DNA from: Minisyncoccota bacterium
GTDB taxonomy: Bacteria; Patescibacteriota; Minisyncoccia; UBA6257; 1-14-0-10-40-38
NCBI GenBank assembly: GCA_020052135.1
Contig: JAGVPS010000068.1
Span: 1 to 10,473, forward strand
DNA length: 10,473 nt
Direction of reading: 5' to 3'
Positions 5,574-10,473 of this stretch are shown here, piece by piece. Position numbers and translations under genes: made by a program. The stretch's first letter is position 1. Every line of letters begins with the position of its first letter. The notes below the pieces were generated by a model. That model made no database searches, was not told where the DNA came from, and worked only from the letters and a program-made list of their open reading frames with translations.

Positions 5574-6344
5574 TTATTTTAGCCAGCCGCTTATTATCTG
5601 AACAAGCTGATTAAGATAAATATTTATTTTTGTTTGGAATGCTCCTCCGCCCATCGCTAATTGGTTTGTCTGTGCGAGGTATAAGATGAAGATGCCCATC
5701 AAAACAAAAGTCGCGCCCGATATCACATCGGCTATCGCAAGATTGATGTGCCTACCGCCGATTGAGTAAGACAAGCTCTTGTTTGATGCCATGAGTTTTT
5801 TGGCAAAGTTGTTTTTATCCAAGAGGTATGCGATCAGAAAAAGCGGAGCGACCATTCCAAAAACATACGCGAGAGAATAAAGCCCTCCCCAAAAAATGGA
5901 ATTGGGCAATACCGATAAAGCGATAACTCCAGCCAGAACCGGAGCGCAACACAGAGTCGCAAATCCTGAAAAAATGCCCAACGTAAAAACAGAGCCGGCA
6001 TTGGTAACTTTTAATTTTGGATGAACAGAAAAGGGCATCGAGAAATGCCGGCCCAGTAATATTGACGCGCCAAGAAGCAAGAGAAATATTCCGCCAATAA
6101 TGAATATTGGATCGTGGTATGTACTGAACAGCTTTCCTAGTCCGGCCGCTCCCAGTCCAAGCGGTAGAAACACCGTCAACAGGCCTAAGAAAAATACAAA
6201 AGTCATCAGAAGGACCGTTCGTTTTTCTCTGAAAATGGAGCCAAGATATGACGGCAGTAAGACGGTAATGCAACAGGGCGCGAACAGCGCCGCTATTCCG
6301 GCGACGAATGCCGTAACAAGTGACGCGATAATTAATGTCTCCAT
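5574..6344 (-). CDS. CcdA/DsbD-type transmembrane thiol-electron transporter
   Basis: A 256-aa polytopic protein with six to seven membrane segments. Each symmetric half carries a cysteine motif at a helix: FAPCCITVLLPS (21-32, Cys24-Cys25) and TLCCAPVLAG (130-139, Cys132-Cys133). CcdA and the DsbD beta domain use one Cys per half, in a PC-x-x-PLLP type motif, to move reducing power from cytoplasmic thioredoxin to extracytoplasmic thiols. Here both are doubled to CC. CcdA is about 200-240 aa; the extra length is a C-terminal stretch with a GGG linker and an amphipathic or membrane end. It starts 2 nt after the peroxiredoxin stop, which implies coupled translation, and the anchored peroxiredoxin is the natural receiver of its electrons. 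Cytochrome c maturation is less likely because no haem-c genes are seen. A metal-transport variant (MerT-like CC) is possible. Confidence 0.9.
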   Translation of the reverse strand: METLIIASLVTAFVAGIAALFAPCCITVLLPSYLGSIFREKRTVLLMTFVFFLGLLTVFLPLGLGAAGLGKLFSTYHDPIFIIGGIFLLLLGASILLGRHFSMPFSVHPKLKVTNAGSVFTLGIFSGFATLCCAPVLAGVIALSVLPNSIFWGGLYSLAYVFGMVAPLFLIAYLLDKNNFAKKLMASNKSLSYSIGGRHINLAIADVISGATFVLMGIFILYLAQTNQLAMGGGAFQTKINIYLNQLVQIISGWLK

Positions 6345-6346
6345 GG

Positions 6347-6952
6347 TTATTTAAGCTTCTCTATTTCTGTAATTAATTTGTCATTGGCTATAGCCATGTT
6401 CGGGTCGTCCAGTGTAAATCTGATTATCCCTTCTGTATCAATAATAAAATAGGTGTGGCCGGGAAAGACGCCGGGGTGCATAGGCGAATCAAGGTACAAC
6501 ACATCATACGCTTTAGATACGGAACGCGAGGTGTCAAAAATTATTTTTGACTTTGCTAAATTAGTTGATTTACTGACGATATCAAGCCACTGGCTTTTGG
6601 GATCGGTTACAATCGAAAAAGCCGCTATACTTTCGGTGTCAAACCTCGAATCGTTGCCAAGTCCCGCTATTTGGTCCCAGCAGGCCGGATAGCACATTGA
6701 CCCCTCGTTAAAGAAAAGAACGATGTTTTTACCGAGATAATCGCGTAATGTAACCGTTTTCCCATCAATGCTTTCAAGTTCAAAATCGGGAGCTTTTTTG
6801 CCCACCGCCTCTTTAAAATAAATTTTTTCGTTTATTTCTGAATCGACTGTGCCTTTTGTTTCTAATGGTTCTTTGCCACCGGTGAATAAAATTAATCCGC
6901 CGACAACAATCACCGCCACGCCGATAAATATTTTATTGTTTAGTGATTTCAT
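6347..6952 (-). CDS. Membrane-anchored AhpC/TSA-family peroxiredoxin (redoxin)
   Basis: With the start at 6952 the protein has 201 aa: a hydrophobic anchor (residues 8-25) and a thioredoxin-fold redoxin domain from about 50. KKAPDFELESIDG (52-64) is the typical entry strand. The active-site region is NEGSMCYPACWDQI, with Cys87 and Cys91 (CxxxC), followed by a long AhpC/TSA-type C-terminal half (FSIVTDP, HTYFIIDTEGIIRF). The family reduces peroxides or transfers thiol electrons; CxxxC suits an intramolecular disulfide. The open frame extends to an ATG at 7024, but those 24 codons contain a complete rho-independent terminator and the extended N-terminus (MSRVRISLIEQG) looks unlike a signal, so 6952 is preferred. 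No clear Shine-Dalgarno is present. CcdA follows 2 nt later and probably reduces it outside the membrane. Confidence 0.87.
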   Translation of the reverse strand: MKSLNNKIFIGVAVIVVGGLILFTGGKEPLETKGTVDSEINEKIYFKEAVGKKAPDFELESIDGKTVTLRDYLGKNIVLFFNEGSMCYPACWDQIAGLGNDSRFDTESIAAFSIVTDPKSQWLDIVSKSTNLAKSKIIFDTSRSVSKAYDVLYLDSPMHPGVFPGHTYFIIDTEGIIRFTLDDPNMAIANDKLITEIEKLK

Positions 6953-6982
6953 AATGATTGGTTTAGATGAGTTTACAATAAC

Positions 6983-7007
6983 AAAAAATCCCTGTTCGAT
7001 AAGGGAT
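6983..7007 (-). terminator. Rho-independent terminator
   Basis: On the minus strand ATCCCT (7007-7002), an 8-nt loop and AGGGAT (6993-6988) are followed by TTTTT and a further T-rich stretch. It lies 55 nt past the stop of the 7062-7472 gene and just upstream of the peroxiredoxin ATG, so it separates the two transcription units or attenuates read-through. Confidence 0.65.
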
Positions 7008-7029
7008 ATGCGGACGCGCGACATAAAGT

Positions 7030-7046
7030 CCGTTTTTTAAAAACGG
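7030..7046. terminator. Weak hairpin with A/T-rich stem
   Basis: CCGTTTTT and AAAAACGG pair around one base, with TTTT after it on the plus strand and AAAA before it on the minus strand. The stem has only three G-C pairs. It may help end transcription of the minus-strand gene that stops at 7062, together with the better hairpin at 6983-7007. Confidence 0.3.
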
Positions 7047-7061
7047 TTTTACATCGACGTC

Positions 7062-7472
7062 CTATGAGAACGCAGGACTATTTTCGTGCAATGCTAACCA
7101 ACGGGTAATTGCCCGCTTTGAAGATACATTAAAAAGTTGCCAGTTTTTGCGGAGCGCATACGCGCGATCGAGCGGCGGAGCAACAAGATTACTTCGCTCA
7201 AGAGCCGCGCCCACGCCCGCAATGAAGAAGACCAGCGTAATGAGCAATACTAAAGTATTCTCTCCTACGGTGATGGAGGAAAGACTCTTGAACCCATCCA
7301 GATGAAACGCGAGATAACTCAGTGGATTACTTTCCTTCGGGCAATCCGCGCCCTGTGCCGTAGCCGCGATGCATGTGTCCGCGTGATCATGTCCGACATC
7401 GCTCATGCTAAAAATGCCAAACACAGAGATGGCGATGAAGCCTACAAGGAGAAACACGTGCACGTATTTCAT
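7062..7472 (-). CDS. Small membrane protein with His/Cys-rich external loop, unknown function
   Basis: A 136-aa protein with an N-terminal membrane segment (3-22), a loop carrying GHDHADTC and a second cysteine (His28, His30, Cys34, Cys44), and a second membrane segment (about 70-90). The C-terminal 45 residues are basic and soluble (RAYALRKNWQLF...KRAITRW). The H-x-H-x3-C...C set suggests binding of a soft metal at the outer membrane face. I recall similar anonymous CPR proteins with an ATAQG-x-DCP stretch (here ATAQGADCP, 37-45), but have no family name. It has its own promoter (7482-7510) and a terminator after it, so it is a single-gene unit. Its start is within about 3 nt of the predicted transcription start, so there is no room for a ribosome binding site. 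Confidence 0.8.
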   Translation of the reverse strand: MKYVHVFLLVGFIAISVFGIFSMSDVGHDHADTCIAATAQGADCPKESNPLSYLAFHLDGFKSLSSITVGENTLVLLITLVFFIAGVGAALERSNLVAPPLDRAYALRKNWQLFNVSSKRAITRWLALHENSPAFS

Positions 7473-7481
7473 ATGCTTTCT

Positions 7482-7510
7482 AATATACGCTTCATTGAGT
7501 TAATCGACAA
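7482..7510 (-). promoter_or_regulatory. Promoter of the 7062-7472 gene, near-leaderless
   Basis: TTGTCG (7510-7505), a 17-nt spacer and TATATT (7487-7482) lie upstream of the ATG at 7472. The -10 ends 9 nt before the ATG, which leaves a leader of about 2-3 nt. Confidence 0.7.
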
Positions 7511-7559
7511 GTCATGCGTTGGGTGTGAGGTGAATGAGGGGTATATGTTGATAACAAAA

Positions 7560-7588
7560 TTGTTTTCTGAGCATCTTTACGCCATACT
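7560..7588 (+). promoter_or_regulatory. Promoter of the 7595-8203 gene, leaderless
   Basis: TTGTTT (7560-7565), a 17-nt spacer and CATACT (7583-7588) end 6 nt before the ATG at 7595, so transcription should begin at or next to the start codon. The -10 matches the consensus at four of six bases. Confidence 0.55.
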
Positions 7589-7594
7589 TTTACT

Positions 7595-8203
7595 ATGCAA
7601 CAACGAGGATCAGCGGCAGTTACCGCAATATCCATTACTGTTTTAATAATACTCGCGCTTGGGAGCGGCATTCTAATAGCGTCACAGACGAAGAAAGCAC
7701 CGACTCCTTCGAGTCAGAATCAGGAAGAAGCTAATACGGTAATGAATCAATCAGAAACTTCGGATAGCAATTTGGCAGCGTGTCCCGAGCCCTACATTCA
7801 AATGGTAGATACCGGCAAATCCATTGCTGGCGTTCCCATACAAGAAGCTGTTATGGGCTGTGTGGTGGGAAGCTTTAGCCCAACCGAAGCAATTGCTGCG
7901 GAAAAAGATATCAGCGGAGAGCCGGTCGAAATTGTCGGGCGATTGACCTACGTTGCCGCCACCGACATTCTAAAAACTCCTCCGAAGAAAGCTCTTAAGT
8001 ATGCCATGCCTGATATTTTCATTCCTGTATTCGAGACCGAACAAGGCATCATAGGAGTTTTCGGGGTAATATCACCAGATGAGCGCATTCCGGTTATGGT
8101 ACGCATTAGGGGATTATACGCCCGTTTAATAGGTAATCCCCTTACAGGAACGTTGCACGTTCCCATGTTCTGTCCTACCTGCGTCGAATTATCCACTAAA
8201 TAA
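7595..8203 (+). CDS. Membrane-anchored protein with C-terminal CPTC motif, unknown function
   Basis: A 202-aa protein with an N-terminal anchor (residues 8-29), a Ser/Gln/Glu-rich linker (34-58) and a compact, mostly beta domain (about 60-200). Cysteines are at 63 (ACPEP), 89 (GCVVG) and 193/196 (MFCPTCVEL). The central part (PVEIVGRLTYVA ... IPVFETEQGIIGVFGVI ... IPVMVRIRG) has alternating beta strands and could be a small barrel. I do not recognise a family. The terminal CPTC could bind metal or act as a thiol pair outside the membrane, which would fit the peroxiredoxin/CcdA context on the other strand. It diverges from the 7062-7472 gene across a 122-nt control region. There is no Shine-Dalgarno sequence. 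Confidence 0.8.
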   Translation: MQQRGSAAVTAISITVLIILALGSGILIASQTKKAPTPSSQNQEEANTVMNQSETSDSNLAACPEPYIQMVDTGKSIAGVPIQEAVMGCVVGSFSPTEAIAAEKDISGEPVEIVGRLTYVAATDILKTPPKKALKYAMPDIFIPVFETEQGIIGVFGVISPDERIPVMVRIRGLYARLIGNPLTGTLHVPMFCPTCVELSTK

Positions 8204-8210
8204 TGAAATT

Positions 8211-8231
8211 CCCAGCTCTCAACGCACTGGG
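8211..8231 (+). terminator. Possible weak hairpin between two plus-strand genes
   Basis: CCCAG and CTGGG pair across an 11-nt loop, 7 nt after the stop at 8203. No T tract follows, so it may be a processing site or chance rather than a terminator. Confidence 0.25.
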
Positions 8232-8257
8232 TATTGATAGGCGAATAAATCTCTCAT

Positions 8258-8566
8258 ATGGAAACCACACGCCCAGGAATTATCACGGCAATTTGTATCA
8301 TAAGTGTTTTAGGTGGGCTTGCTAGTATCCCTCTTATTTTTTCTATCGGAGGTTGGCATACACTATATCTTTCTCTAGCCTCCGTGCTAGGACTTATCTG
8401 TATGGTTGGGCTTTGGATGATGAGGAAATGGAGTGTTGTTGCATACACGATCTTTTTTGTCATTAATCAAGTTATCCTCTTGACCATAGGTACGTGGAAT
8501 ATATTTGCTCTTCTTCCTTTAATTGTTATTGCCATTGGTTTTTCTCAGTATAACAAGATGCACTAG
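8258..8566 (+). CDS. Small polytopic membrane protein, unknown function
   Basis: A 102-aa almost entirely hydrophobic protein with three to four membrane segments (about residues 9-30, 35-54, 58-76, 79-95). A short cytoplasmic turn (MMRKWS, 54-59) breaks helices two and three, and the C-terminus is polar (SQYNKMH). It has no catalytic residues or cysteine pairs (only Cys13 and Cys48, both within helices). It follows the anchored CPTC protein by 54 nt on the same strand. No Shine-Dalgarno is seen. No family is recognised; the length and layout resemble many anonymous CPR membrane proteins. Confidence 0.75.
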   Translation: METTRPGIITAICIISVLGGLASIPLIFSIGGWHTLYLSLASVLGLICMVGLWMMRKWSVVAYTIFFVINQVILLTIGTWNIFALLPLIVIAIGFSQYNKMH

Positions 8567-8652
8567 CATCTATGTATACACAAAGGAAAGTTCTTGTTTA
8601 GAAAAGCTCCCCGTTCGTACATCACTGCATAGCAGCGATACAGTTATTCAGT

Positions 8653-8658
8653 TAAACT
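8653..8658 (+). promoter_or_regulatory. Possible -10 element of the heme membrane protein gene
   Basis: TAAACT ends 6 nt before the ATG at 8665, again in a leaderless position. No -35-like hexamer is found at the expected distance, so the call is weak. Confidence 0.35.
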
Positions 8659-8664
8659 AGAAAC

Positions 8665-9282
8665 ATGAAAAGGACCTTAATGCAGTGTGGTCTTATGTTT
8701 CTTGCGTGCGTTGCGGTTTTGTATCCGGTATTTGTGTGGTACAGCGGCACACAGGGATCGCTTAATACACCCTCCCCTGCTGAAATTTTCCCTGTATTCG
8801 GACTCATCGCGTTCTCCACGATGTGGCTCCATGTGGTTGGTGGCGCACTTAAATCACCGCTCGAGAAATATTTCGATTTTGAAAAGTTCGTTCACTGGTC
8901 CTCGTATATCGTACTTCTTTCACTTATTTTGCATCCCCTTTTATTTTTCATCGCTATCGGCTTTCGCAACTTAGGATTCTTGTGGTCTTTTTCGGCTTCA
9001 AAGCTCATTTGGCTCGCTATCGCGGGGTGGTTACTTCTCATTACCTACGACCTGGGAAAAATATTTAAGAAGCGCCAATTTTTCATACGGCACTGGGAAA
9101 CGATAAAAATCATAAGCACGATCGGATTTTTCCTGATCTTTTTTCATTCGCTAGGGCTTGGTAGTGATTTGCAAACGAGTCCGTTGCGCATTTTGTGGAT
9201 TTTCTACGGCGTGAGCGCCGCTATTGCCGCGGTATACACGTATGTAGTACGTAGATTGCTTGTACAAAAAATTACATCATGA
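8665..9282 (+). CDS. Ferric reductase-like transmembrane heme protein
   Basis: A 205-aa protein with about six membrane segments. It resembles the ferric reductase-like transmembrane domain that binds heme b. His77 and His90 lie 13 residues apart on one helix (VHWSSYIVLLSLILHP), the classic spacing of axial ligands in this superfamily. On a later helix His161 (IFFHSLG) is the probable partner, with His143 (RHWETIK) at its start; the 18-residue gap differs from the usual 13-14, so one heme is more certain than two. His56 (WLHVVGG) is at the end of helix two. There is no FAD/NAD(P) domain after it, so electrons must come from a separate protein, as in MsrQ/YedZ-type members. It lies 98 nt downstream of the small membrane protein and converges on the next gene. 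Confidence 0.78.
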   Translation: MKRTLMQCGLMFLACVAVLYPVFVWYSGTQGSLNTPSPAEIFPVFGLIAFSTMWLHVVGGALKSPLEKYFDFEKFVHWSSYIVLLSLILHPLLFFIAIGFRNLGFLWSFSASKLIWLAIAGWLLLITYDLGKIFKKRQFFIRHWETIKIISTIGFFLIFFHSLGLGSDLQTSPLRILWIFYGVSAAIAAVYTYVVRRLLVQKITS

Positions 9283-9317
9283 ACAACCGGGGAATCTATC
9301 AACCAGCAATAACAGAT

Positions 9318-9701
9318 TTACATACCAAGCTCGCCATCCTTTTCAGTTTTCTTTTTATACCAGCCGACAACAAGTGGAAGAACAAAAGTCAAAGCATAAT
9401 AGAGATATACATCCAGTTTGTAGTATCCGTCTGCCGGCTCGAACGCTTTAACGAGGAAAAAATAATCAAGAACAATTGCGATGAGCGTCCAAACGACAGC
9501 AAGCAAGACGTAGCTCTGAAACGAATCTATGGTGACCTTCTTCAATAATACCCACAGCGTAATGAGTATCCCGATGGGCATGATAATCCAGCCAATCACC
9601 AAAATAGGCACGACTGAGAAAAGCATCACACCGAGCGCATAGCCGATGAGCCAGAGTATAAATCCCCAGCCGAACGCGGTTTTATAAAGTTGTTTTGTCA
9701 T
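9318..9701 (-). CDS. Small four-helix membrane protein, unknown function
   Basis: A 127-aa protein with four membrane segments (about residues 8-28, 29-52, 61-83, 95-113) and a charged tail (WYKKKTEKDGELGM). The start at 9701 is chosen because GAGGT (9710-9706) is one of the few good Shine-Dalgarno sequences in the window, 5 nt before the ATG. The frame extends to an ATG at 9746, adding 15 polar residues, and that ATG overlaps the stop of a 27-codon ORF. The GWGFILWLIGYALG opening and paired Pro in helix two (VVPILVIGWIIMP) are its main features. No family recognised. It converges on the ferric reductase-like gene with only 35 nt between stops and no terminator seen there. Confidence 0.8.
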   Translation of the reverse strand: MTKQLYKTAFGWGFILWLIGYALGVMLFSVVPILVIGWIIMPIGILITLWVLLKKVTIDSFQSYVLLAVVWTLIAIVLDYFFLVKAFEPADGYYKLDVYLYYALTFVLPLVVGWYKKKTEKDGELGM

Positions 9702-9742
9702 AGATACCTCGTTCCCGTTCTGATTATTGCCTTTTATCCTTA

Positions 9743-9826
9743 TCATCCAATCCCCATTGCCAGCTCCGGATTATCTCTTATATACGCGCGGTATTGCTTG
9801 AAAATGTTGTGGGTGTTTTGAGACAT
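9743..9826 (-). pseudogene. 27-aa small ORF, possible truncated gene or coupled leader
   Basis: ATG at 9826 opens 27 codons ending in TGA at 9743. The product holds FKQYRAYIRDNPEL, which from memory resembles the start of a small membrane protein family common in Patescibacteria (YI-x-DNPEGYWFK...). Here it stops just after DNPEL-AMGIG, so it may be the remnant of such a gene. Its stop overlaps ATG 9746, the long start of the next gene, as ATGA. Expression is not shown: the upstream ribosome binding site is weak (AAGG at a long distance). The rest of the 142-nt gap to the toxin gene (9827-9888) shows nothing recognisable. Confidence 0.4.
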
Positions 9827-9888
9827 GCAATTCTTATTCTGCCTTGGATAGGATCATTTAGGCTCAATTAAAGTCATCTAGTACCCCA

Positions 9889-10140
9889 CTAATACACTCC
9901 TCCCCGTTGCCCGACATCAATTACTATAATAACGAGGCGTTTTTTCTCTATTTCATAGATGATGCGATATGAACCCACCCGATACGAATACTGCTCCGCG
10001 TGCTTACCGCTTAACTTCTTGCCAATGAAAGGATCAACGGTTAAAACCCGCAAAGCTTTAAAAATGCGAAGACGATCTAATTCTCTTAAGAGTCTAACTG
10101 CTTTTTCTGCGTTTCCGTGAAGGACGAGTGCGTACGCCAT
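9889..10140 (-). CDS. RelE/ParE-family toxin of a type II toxin-antitoxin pair
   Basis: An 83-aa protein of the usual RelE/ParE length. An N-terminal strand (ALVLHG) and two helices rich in Leu/Arg (EKAVRLLRELDRLRIFKAL) lead to DPFIGKKLSG (36-45), then SYRVGSYRIIYEI (52-64) and the final strand LVIIVIDVG. Lys42, Arg54, Arg59 and Tyr62 are at positions of the RelE basic and aromatic active-site residues; most RelE toxins cut mRNA on the ribosome, while ParE relatives poison gyrase. I cannot separate these. Its start lies inside the 3' end of the antitoxin gene (47-nt overlap), so the two are translated together with the antitoxin first. Confidence 0.88.
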   Translation of the reverse strand: MAYALVLHGNAEKAVRLLRELDRLRIFKALRVLTVDPFIGKKLSGKHAEQYSYRVGSYRIIYEIEKKRLVIIVIDVGQRGGVY

Positions 10141-10450
10141 AATGCTTTTTGCCTTTATCAGCTACAATTCCATATTTTTTTTCTAATTGCTCAAGCGTTG
10201 TATAGTTTTTGTAGTTACCAGTTTGTATATCTTTTTTTACCTGGATAATTGTTTTATCCAAGTGAGGGAAAATACGCATAACTTCAAGGGTCTCAAGCAT
10301 TGAATCTCGTTCTTCGACAGACATAACAGCCATTTTTGGCCGGCCGTTTTCAGTCAGCGTATATTGCTTGCCTGGTTTTTGTACCTCCTCGGCAATTTCA
10401 AATATGCGCTTTCGTCCCTCAGAGATGGAAATTGTAGTGTTTCTGTCCAT
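10094..10450 (-). CDS. Phd/YefM-family antitoxin
   Basis: A 118-aa protein. The N-terminal Phd/YefM DNA-binding domain covers about residues 5-55: ISISEGRKRIFEIAEEV, then YTLTENGRPKMAVMSVEERDSML, the typical 'strand-x-NG-x-P-x-a-V' core. The middle (56-97) is the acidic/helical toxin-binding part. The last about 20 residues are strongly basic (KKHYGVRTRPSRKRRKSS), encoded largely in the overlap with the toxin gene, and are unusual for the family. The antitoxin should bind and silence the toxin and repress the pair. A 12-bp palindrome covers the start codon. Full length is above the usual 80-95 aa. Confidence 0.87.
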   Translation of the reverse strand: MDRNTTISISEGRKRIFEIAEEVQKPGKQYTLTENGRPKMAVMSVEERDSMLETLEVMRIFPHLDKTIIQVKKDIQTGNYKNYTTLEQLEKKYGIVADKGKKHYGVRTRPSRKRRKSS

Positions 10451-10458
10451 ACGTATGG
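10447..10458. promoter_or_regulatory. 12-bp palindrome over the antitoxin start codon
   Basis: CCATACGTATGG is a perfect inverted repeat that includes the antitoxin ATG. On the minus strand TATAAA (10472-10467), a -10-like element, lies just upstream. Phd/YefM antitoxins bind short palindromes near their own promoter, so this is a likely autoregulatory operator; the -35 would be outside the window. Confidence 0.5.
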
Positions 10459-10473
10459 CACAAATTTTATATG

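Noticed and set aside
5815..6273. 152-codon minus-strand frame inside the CcdA gene
   Set aside because: Same strand but another frame of a clear polytopic membrane protein; no family resemblance.
7302..7646. 114-codon plus-strand open frame across the divergent region
   Set aside because: It is antisense to the 7062-7472 gene, runs over both promoters and into the next gene, and its product has no recognisable domain.
1..10473. CRISPR array, tRNA, rRNA, insertion sequence or phage attachment site
   Set aside because: No regularly spaced direct repeats, cloverleaf-like tRNA sequences, transposase reading frames or rRNA stretches were seen on either strand.

Overview
The window reads as a heavy-metal and redox gene island from a small-genome bacterium, most likely a Candidate Phyla Radiation (Patescibacteria, Parcubacteria-like) member. 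The reasons are short genes packed almost without gaps, very weak Shine-Dalgarno sequences, starts that look leaderless, many tiny membrane proteins with Cys/His-rich tails, and a GGCGGATCCGCC palindromic repeat inside a coding end. TGA is used as a stop several times (ATGA overlaps), which argues against the UGA=Gly lineages. The taxonomic call is inference.

Positions 1-4422 (all minus strand) form one tightly packed run of ten genes that starts at a CsoR/RcnR-family repressor and reads leftward: repressor, SHOCT membrane protein, DsrE-like protein, DUF5676-like membrane protein, a His-rich membrane protein ending CCH, an ICMT-like membrane methyltransferase, a YHS metal-binding protein, a CC-x-H membrane protein, an anchored GGHH protein, and a type II NADH dehydrogenase-like flavoprotein cut by the window edge. 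In front of the repressor, a perfect 11-bp inverted repeat lies between a consensus TTGACA and the -10, so the repressor probably controls the whole run. No metal-pumping ATPase is visible; one could lie beyond the left edge.

Positions 4513-6952 (minus) hold a peroxiredoxin, a CcdA-type thiol-electron transporter 2 nt behind it, and a 334-aa anchored protein with a CC/DCNH cluster: a likely extracytoplasmic thiol-redox unit. A rho-independent terminator (6983-7007) separates it from the next gene upstream, a small His/Cys membrane protein (7062-7472, minus).

Positions 7473-7594 are a divergent promoter region. To its right, on the plus strand, are an anchored CxxC protein, a small polytopic membrane protein and a ferric-reductase-like heme membrane protein. 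The last part (minus strand) carries a small four-helix membrane protein preceded by a 27-codon ORF, then a RelE/ParE-type toxin overlapped by a Phd/YefM-type antitoxin.

Taken together, the genes suggest a metal-responsive programme that puts metal-binding and thiol-redox proteins into or across the membrane and feeds electrons through a flavoprotein and possibly a heme protein. No intergenic stretch exceeds 300 bases.
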